Positions 59,895-64,000 of a stretch of DNA of 64,000 nucleotides are shown here, one piece after another. The stretch lies in assembly GCA_052386455.1 (NCBI GenBank), contig JBQTKD010000068.1:52640-116639 (forward strand). Reading direction: 5' to 3'. The translations under genes and the position numbers were made by a program. Position 1 is the stretch's first letter, and every line of letters begins with the position of its first letter. The notes beneath the pieces were generated by a model. The model saw nothing but the letters and a program-made list of their open reading frames with translations, had not been told where the DNA came from and did no database searches. This stretch comes from JBQTKD01 sp052386455. GTDB taxonomy: Bacteria; Actinomycetota; Actinomycetes; Sporichthyales; Sporichthyaceae.

Positions 59895-60196
59895 ATGGGT
59901 ACCTTCCGTGACGATTGCCGACGCGATCGGGCACGCCAGAAGCAGATCCGACAGACGAAACAGGCAGCCAAGATTGCCGAGTCGGCCGCGAGTGGCAGGC
60001 CAAGACCTCCGAGCAGAAGCGCCACAGCAACATCTTGTGGGCCGTGTTCGGGGGCGGGGGGCTCGTGCTGGTTCTCGCGCTGATCATCGGCGGCCTGATC
60101 GACGAGGCGACCTCCCCGCCGTCGGCGCAGGAGGTCTGCTACGCGAACCAGTCGTGGAAGCAGACCTTCACCAACGACCAGTGCTCCAACCGCTAG
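59895..60196 (+). pseudogene. Small membrane protein gene with a frame change
   Basis: From ATG 59895 the frame reads MGTFRDDCRRDRARQKQIRQ then TKQAAKIAESAA and degenerates; the -1 frame from about 59990 gives EWQAKTSEQKRHSNILWAVF, GGGGLVLVLALIIGGLIDEA and a tail with YANQSWKQTFTNDQCSNR to the stop at 60196. Joined, they form a 100-residue protein with a basic start, one membrane helix and a Cys-containing exterior tail, the same plan as the gene before it. One missing base near 59985-59992 explains it. Confidence 0.55.
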
Positions 60197-60296
60197 TACG
60201 GGAATTACACGACCCTGATTTATGCGAACATCCTTCATCTTGTGGACAGGGATGCCAGCCTTGTAACTCCCCACCGTGGATCGAGGAGACCGGAGC

Positions 60297-60617
60297 ATGA
60301 CCAAGCACGAACTGAAGGCGCGCGCCAAGAAAGTCGCGCCCTATGCGGCAGCCGTCGGCGGCGTAGTGGTAGGCAGCGCTGCAGTGCTCGGTTGGCGACA
60401 CTTCGCCGCCGCTTCGACCGCGGTGGCAGCCGCCGCACCGGTTGTCGCCAAGATCGCGCCCGCGACCGCCCCGATGGCCGAGAAGCTCGTGCTCGCGGCG
60501 AACCAAGCGATCTGCAAGGACGGCTGGATCACCAACGCCGTCGGGCGCCAAGGCGCCGGTTCGTACCACGGCGGCATTGACTGGGAGCGGATGGCGGAGA
60601 TCTCCCACCTGAACTAG
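60297..60617 (+). CDS. Small exported or anchored protein with DUF3761-like motif (first copy)
   Basis: 106 residues from ATG 60297, with GGAG six bases upstream. Basic start MTKHELKARAKKVAPYAAAV, a hydrophobic Ala/Val-rich segment (residues 14-60) and a C-terminal motif ICKDGWITNAVGRQGAGSYH then GGIDWE. The CxDGWxxxxxGRxGAxSxHGG pattern also ends the next gene; this copy has Gly and Tyr where the other has Cys and His. Confidence 0.65.
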   Translation: MTKHELKARAKKVAPYAAAVGGVVVGSAAVLGWRHFAAASTAVAAAAPVVAKIAPATAPMAEKLVLAANQAICKDGWITNAVGRQGAGSYHGGIDWERMAEISHLN

Positions 60618-60763
60618 CTCCGCACCGAGGACCCGAGAACTCTTCTAAGGAGATCTATTCGACGTCTTGTGACTTGAAGGCGCAGGCTCCGTGCGCGCTG
60701 GTGCCAGCGTGCCGGAGTCTGCGCTGGCGGAAACGAAAGCGGCGCTGAGCACGTCCAACTGAC

Positions 60764-61159
60764 ATGCTGGCGAAGTGGTACGTGGTGCCGATCGAGTTGC
60801 GGCTAGCGGCGTGCATGGCGCTGTTCGCCGCCTGGGTCGGCGCGCTAGTCATCTTCGACGACGTCGACGCGGGGACGGTTAAACCTGTGCGGTCCTCGGT
60901 GGTGCCTTCGGTGCAGCAGCTAGCACCGACCGTGCCTCCGGCGCCGACCATTACCTGGCAGTTCGGTGGCATCGGATGCGCCGACGGCTGGAACAGCCCG
61001 AGCATCGGACGACGGGGTGCCTGCAGCCATCACGGTGTGGTCGTGACGCGCTGGACCGGTTCGGACGGTACCGAGCTGGCGTGCGGCTCCGGTCGTCCGC
61101 CCTCCGGCGCGGAGCAGTTGCGCCAGCGCGATCTCACGGGTCGAATCTTCTGCTCATGA
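60764..61159 (+). CDS. Membrane-anchored protein with DUF3761-like motif (second copy)
   Basis: 131 residues from ATG 60764. One membrane segment near residues 10-30 (ELRLAACMALFAAWVGALVI), a Pro/Val-rich linker and the motif IGCADGWNSPSIGRRGACSH then HGVVVTRW, followed by a tail with more Cys (ELACGSG, GRIFCS). The motif fits the small secreted DUF3761 family of unknown function. No convincing ribosome site. The following gap 61160-61440 shows nothing I can support. Confidence 0.6.
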   Translation: MLAKWYVVPIELRLAACMALFAAWVGALVIFDDVDAGTVKPVRSSVVPSVQQLAPTVPPAPTITWQFGGIGCADGWNSPSIGRRGACSHHGVVVTRWTGSDGTELACGSGRPPSGAEQLRQRDLTGRIFCS

Positions 61160-61440
61160 TGGCCGCCTCCTACTTCGGCTGAGTCAGGCGCGTCTCCGTG
61201 TGGTCGGGCCTGCTGCACGAATAGGTGACGTTTGATCTGTGGAGTCGAGCGGCTTCTCCAGCTCTTCCGGGGAGCGCGACAGCAGCGACCGTGTCTGCGG
61301 ATCATCGAGCGCTGCGCCGTTCGTCATCAAAGGCGAGTCGGTAGGCGAGAGCGGGCATGTCGGTGTCCATCAGGGCGTCCGCGTCTACGTAGTCGCTACC
61401 CTGGATCGGGTTGCTCGGACGAGTTTGGAAGGGGCTGCGG

Positions 61441-61596
61441 ATGAATCGCCGTACCGTCACCGTCGAGGCGATCAAGCGCTCGGTCGCCCGCTCCACCAAG
61501 GGCTCCGCCGCAATCGAAGGCCGCACCGTGCCCGAGGGCTTCGTGCGGTCCGCTGCCGCCCAGGAGCTGATCAACGGCCGGCAACCGCGCGCCTGA
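61441..61596 (+). CDS. Small antitoxin-like protein with an anti-Fic-type motif
   Basis: 51 residues from ATG 61441, with GGAAGGGG upstream: MNRRTVTVEAIKRSVARSTK, GSAAIEGRTVPEGFVRSAAA, QELINGRQPRA. SAAIEG fits the (S/T)xxxE(G/N) inhibitory helix of Fic antitoxins, and the ending QELINGR resembles VbhA-like proteins. No intact Fic gene follows; the next 370 nt hold degenerate coding sequence without an HxFxxGNGR motif. The assignment is tentative. Confidence 0.5.
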   Translation: MNRRTVTVEAIKRSVARSTKGSAAIEGRTVPEGFVRSAAAQELINGRQPRA

Positions 61597-61599
61597 AGT

Positions 61600-61973
61600 C
61601 CCTCGTTCCGGAGTACGGACAAACACCGGTTCCGGAGGAAGACCAAGAGGCGTTCGCGCCGTAGGCCCGCGACGTGCTCGGGCTCTCTCGCACAAGGCCG
61701 ATCTCTGCGACCCGGAGGCCGGTGTCCAAGAACGCGAAGCGCTTCGGCTCGTCGTCGACGTTCTCGCCGGCGGGCCGGTGCTGGACGCTCTCCTGTCCGA
61801 CGCCTTCTTGTGGGAGCCGCATCGGCGCGGTACTCCGACATCTGGACCTCGGCCGGCCGGCACAAGAGGGCCATGGCCAACCTCGGGGTGTTTCGGGAAC
61901 AGGTTCCCGAAAGAATTGCCCGGGCTATCGGCGTCAGTGCAAGGGCCGCCGCCGCGGTGACGAGGAGCCGATA
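61600..61973 (+). pseudogene. Degenerate coding remnant, several frames
   Basis: Protein-like segments appear in three frames in order: SLVPEYGQTPVPEEDQEAFA (stop at 61662-61664), HKADLCDPEAGVQEREALRL then VVDVLAGGPVLDALLSDAFL, and RYSDIWTSAGRHKRAMANLG then VFREQVPERIARAIGVSARA ending at 61973. Together they look like one protein of about 120 residues broken by at least two indels. I do not recognise the family. Position after the antitoxin-like gene suggests a dead toxin (inference). Confidence 0.4.
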
Positions 61974-61996
61974 GGGCAGCGTTGACGGAACTCCGC

Positions 61997-62269
61997 TCAG
62001 CGGTCGCGGGCGGTCAGTGCGCGAAGTTGCTCGGCGTCAAGCACCTCGCCCCGGGCGATGTCGTCCCTGGACTCGTGAAGGCGGTGCATCGTGTCCGGAT
62101 CGGACAGGACGTCCAACGTCTCCTCCAAGGCGGCGAGATCGGCCGGGCTGATGAGCACGGCCGCGGGAACACCGTTCCGGGTGATGACCACGCGTTCGTG
62201 CGTGCTTTCCACCCGATCGACCACGGCCGGCAGCGTGTTCTGCACCGTCGCCAGCGGCAGGACCGTCAT
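61997..62269 (-). CDS. Phd/YefM-family antitoxin without an adjacent toxin
   Basis: 90 residues: MTVLPLATVQNTLPAVVDRV then ESTHERVVITRNGVPAAVLI, the typical prevent-host-death N-terminal domain, followed by SPADLAALEETLDVLSDPDT. Downstream on the minus strand there is no toxin-like frame, only the degenerate remnant on the other strand. Either orphan or survivor of a lost pair. ATG 62269 lies 20 nt from the island's right repeat. Confidence 0.82.
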   Translation of the reverse strand: MTVLPLATVQNTLPAVVDRVESTHERVVITRNGVPAAVLISPADLAALEETLDVLSDPDTMHRLHESRDDIARGEVLDAEQLRALTARDR

Positions 62270-62288
62270 GGCCAGAATTGTTGACTCG

Positions 62289-62311
62289 AGGTGTCACTGG
62301 TTAAATCCCCG
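62289..62311 (+). repeat. Right copy of the putative attachment repeat
   Basis: AGGTGTCACTGG continuing TTAAATCCCCG: the tRNA-Val segment 56193-56213 with a 2-nt insertion and two substitutions. It falls where the accessory genes end and the panE gene begins. A CCCCG/CGGGG hairpin overlaps its right edge. Confidence 0.45.
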
Positions 62312-62360
62312 CCAACGGGGTGGTGCAGTCTCGATCGGCGGCTCGCGGAGGGATGCGCAG

Positions 62361-63287
62361 ATGAGAGTGGCGGTGTTCGGCGCCGGGGGCGTCGGCGGCT
62401 ATCTCGCGGCCAAGTTGGGGGCGGCGGGCGGCTGCGAGGTCGCGGTCGTGGCCCGCGGAGCGCACCTCGACGCCATCCGGTCGGACGGACTGCACCTGAG
62501 CAGCGTCGACGGCGACGCGCACGCGCGCGTCGCGGCCGAGGACGACACCGCGAAGATCGGGCCGGTCGACGTCGTGCTGTTCACCGTGAAGACCCCGCAG
62601 GGCGCCGCGGCGCTCGAGGCGTTGCCGGCGTTGCTCGGGCCCGACACCGTCGTGGTCACCCTGCAGAACGGCGTCGACGGGCCGGGGATCGTCTCTCGCG
62701 TCGTTCCCGCGGAACGGGTACTGCCGGGTCTGGTCTACGTCGTCAGTTCCATCGAGGCGCCGGGCCGAATCTTCCACCCCACGGTGCCGGCGCGTTTCTT
62801 CGTCGGCGAGTCCGACGGCCGGGACACCGGGCGCGCCAAGGACGTCGGCGAGCTGCTCGTCGGCGCCGGGATCGACGTCACCGTCAGCCCGGCCATCGAG
62901 GTCGAGGTGTGGCGCAAGTTCGTCCTCATCGCCGCCATGGCCGGCGCCACCGCCGGCGCGCGGGCCCAGGTCGCCGACCTCTGGGCAGACGCGCCCACCG
63001 CCGCCGTGGTCGAGGCCCTGGCCACCGAGGCGGCCGCCGTCGGCCGAGCGACCGGCGTCGACCTCCCCGATGATCTGGTCCCGACCGTTCTCGCGATGCT
63101 TCGCACGATCGCCCCCGGCTCGACCTCGTCGCTGCACCGCGACCTCGAAGCAGGCCGTCCGAGCGAGCTCGACTCCCTGTCCGGCGCGATCGCGCGCCTG
63201 GGCGCCGAGCACGGCGTCCCGACTCCCGTGACCAGCACGGTCTACGGCCTGCTGCTGGCGTGGGAGCGCCGCAACGCCTACGCGTAG
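62361..63287 (+). CDS. panE: 2-dehydropantoate 2-reductase (ketopantoate reductase)
   Basis: 308-residue NADPH-dependent reductase of pantothenate synthesis. Rossmann motif MRVAVFGAGGVGGYLAAKLG at the start, VVLFTVKTPQ near 77, VVTLQNGVDGPGIVSRVVPA near 98, the catalytic Lys in EVEVWRKFVLIAAMAG near 180, and STSSLHRDLEAGRPSELDSL near 255, the family signature for substrate binding. ATG 62361 with a GGAGGGA site. The 3' end overlaps the convergent acyl-CoA synthetase gene by 10 nt. Other ApbA/PanE paralogues act on other 2-oxoacids, so the exact substrate is likely but not certain. Confidence 0.92.
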   Translation: MRVAVFGAGGVGGYLAAKLGAAGGCEVAVVARGAHLDAIRSDGLHLSSVDGDAHARVAAEDDTAKIGPVDVVLFTVKTPQGAAALEALPALLGPDTVVVTLQNGVDGPGIVSRVVPAERVLPGLVYVVSSIEAPGRIFHPTVPARFFVGESDGRDTGRAKDVGELLVGAGIDVTVSPAIEVEVWRKFVLIAAMAGATAGARAQVADLWADAPTAAVVEALATEAAAVGRATGVDLPDDLVPTVLAMLRTIAPGSTSSLHRDLEAGRPSELDSLSGAIARLGAEHGVPTPVTSTVYGLLLAWERRNAYA

Positions 63288-64000
63288 AGCGCCTCGATCT
63301 GTTCGGCGTACTTGGCCGCGACGCCGCGACGCTTGAGCTTCATCGTCGGGGTGAGTTCGTCGCCGTCGGGGAGCCAGTCGTTGGCGAGCACCGCGAACTT
63401 CTTGATCTGCTCGACGCGGCTCATGCGCGCGTTGGCCGTCTCCACCGCCTCGTCGATCTGCTTCAGGACGCCGGGGTCGGTGCACAGCACCGCCGGGTCG
63501 GCGGCGAGGCCGTGGGCCTTCGCGTAGGCGGCGGTGCCGTCCGGATCCAGCACGAGCAGCGCGACGTTGTACGGCCGCGCGTCGCCGATCACGCACGCCT
63601 GCCCGATCAGCGGGCTCGACGCCTTGAGCTTCTGCTCGATGTTCGCCGGGGACATGTTCTTGCCGGCCGCGTTGATGATCAGTTCCTTCTTGCGGTCGAC
63701 GATCGTGACGTAGCCGTCGGCGTCGATCTCGGCGATGTCGCCGGTGTGCAGCCAGCCGTCGCGCAACACCGCCTCCGTAGCCTGGGGGTCATTGTAGTAG
63801 CCGGAAAACATCGAGGGGCTGCGGAAAATCAGCTCGCCGTCTTCGGCCAGGCGGATTTCCACGCCGTCCAGCGCCTTGCCGATGCTGCCGGACTTGCAGC
63901 GGCCGATTGGATTCAACGCCACGATCCCGCCCTCAGTCAGCCCGTAACCTTCATGCAGAGGCATGCCGATGGCGGCGTAGAAATCGGCAAGGTCCTTGCC
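63278..64000 (-). CDS. Long-chain acyl-CoA synthetase (AMP-binding), 5' part cut by window edge
   Basis: C-terminal 240 residues of an ANL-superfamily ligase; the frame is open to position 64000. Visible motifs: YGLTEGG (A5), GELIFRSPSMFSGYYNDPQA, DGWLHTGDIAEIDADGYVTI (A7-A8 with the adenylate-contacting Asp), VDRKKELIINAAGKNMSPAN (hinge and GKN) and LTPTMKLKRRGVAAKY near the end (the A10 Lys). AMP/acyl-CoA long-chain FadD15-type. From about 63781 to the window end the codon choice becomes less GC-rich than in the rest of this gene and neighbours. Convergent with panE. Confidence 0.92.
   Translation of the reverse strand, partial: GKDLADFYAAIGMPLHEGYGLTEGGIVALNPIGRCKSGSIGKALDGVEIRLAEDGELIFRSPSMFSGYYNDPQATEAVLRDGWLHTGDIAEIDADGYVTIVDRKKELIINAAGKNMSPANIEQKLKASSPLIGQACVIGDARPYNVALLVLDPDGTAAYAKAHGLAADPAVLCTDPGVLKQIDEAVETANARMSRVEQIKKFAVLANDWLPDGDELTPTMKLKRRGVAAKYAEQIEALYA

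Noticed and set aside
1..64000. CRISPR arrays, rRNA genes, transposases, integrases
   Set aside because: Looked for regularly spaced repeats, rRNA-like segments and DDE/tyrosine/serine recombinase motifs; none seen. The dispersed palindromes are not regularly spaced and so are not CRISPR.

Overview
The window is chromosomal DNA of a very GC-rich actinobacterium: GTG is used very often as a start codon, genes are packed with 4-nt ATGA/GTGA overlaps, and the content (treXYZ, LigC-type ligase, SARP/BTAD regulators, ferredoxin sulfite reductase operon, Gly-Cys-Val tRNA cluster) is typical of that phylum. Genus cannot be fixed from the sequence alone.

Layout. 1-4.1 kb: an exported subtilisin (cut by the window edge), a YefM-YoeB type toxin-antitoxin (TA) pair beside a ligase-gene relic and an intact ATP-dependent DNA ligase, and a RibD-like reductase. 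4.1-12.5 kb: trehalose-from-glycogen genes treX-treY and treZ on the minus strand, interrupted by a second exported subtilisin on the plus strand. 12.5-15.3 kb: intradiol dioxygenase, alpha/beta hydrolase and LLM-type flavin oxidoreductase. 15.4-21 kb: secreted hydrolase, SDR relic, SARP-ATPase regulator 1 and an RHH-PIN TA pair. 21-25.3 kb: sulfate assimilation operon (leader peptide, sir, zinc-ribbon protein, cysH, cysC, sirohydrochlorin chelatase). 25.3-41.3 kb: two more SARP-type regulators, each with a class III cyclase domain and an AAA/TPR part, each divergent from an operon of SAM methyltransferases and secreted hydrolases, with a VapBC pair between. 41.4-55.8 kb: YihY membrane protein, membrane-anchored molybdopterin oxidoreductase, GAF-LuxR regulator, FAD oxidoreductase plus a nitrilase-like protein without its Cys, K+ uptake genes, a two-component system and an unusual SDR. 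55.9-56.2 kb: tRNA-Gly, tRNA-Cys, tRNA-Val. 56.2-62.3 kb: accessory island with a 5-methylcytosine methyltransferase, a frameshifted PD-(D/E)XK nuclease, an HNH fragment and small membrane or secreted orphans, ending at a degenerate copy of the tRNA-Val 3' end. 62.4-64 kb: panE and a long-chain acyl-CoA synthetase (cut).

Most notable signals: (1) five dispersed 44-nt intergenic palindromes with identical architecture and covarying inner stems; (2) a second, 58-nt palindrome family with two copies; (3) three paralogous SARP-regulator modules, each with an 11-bp-phased direct repeat in its divergent promoter, and regulator 1's repeat recurring at the promoter of the adjacent TA pair; (4) several relics and frameshifts (regulator 3, the nuclease, an SDR, a ligase, a GNAT), which suggests active decay or indel errors.
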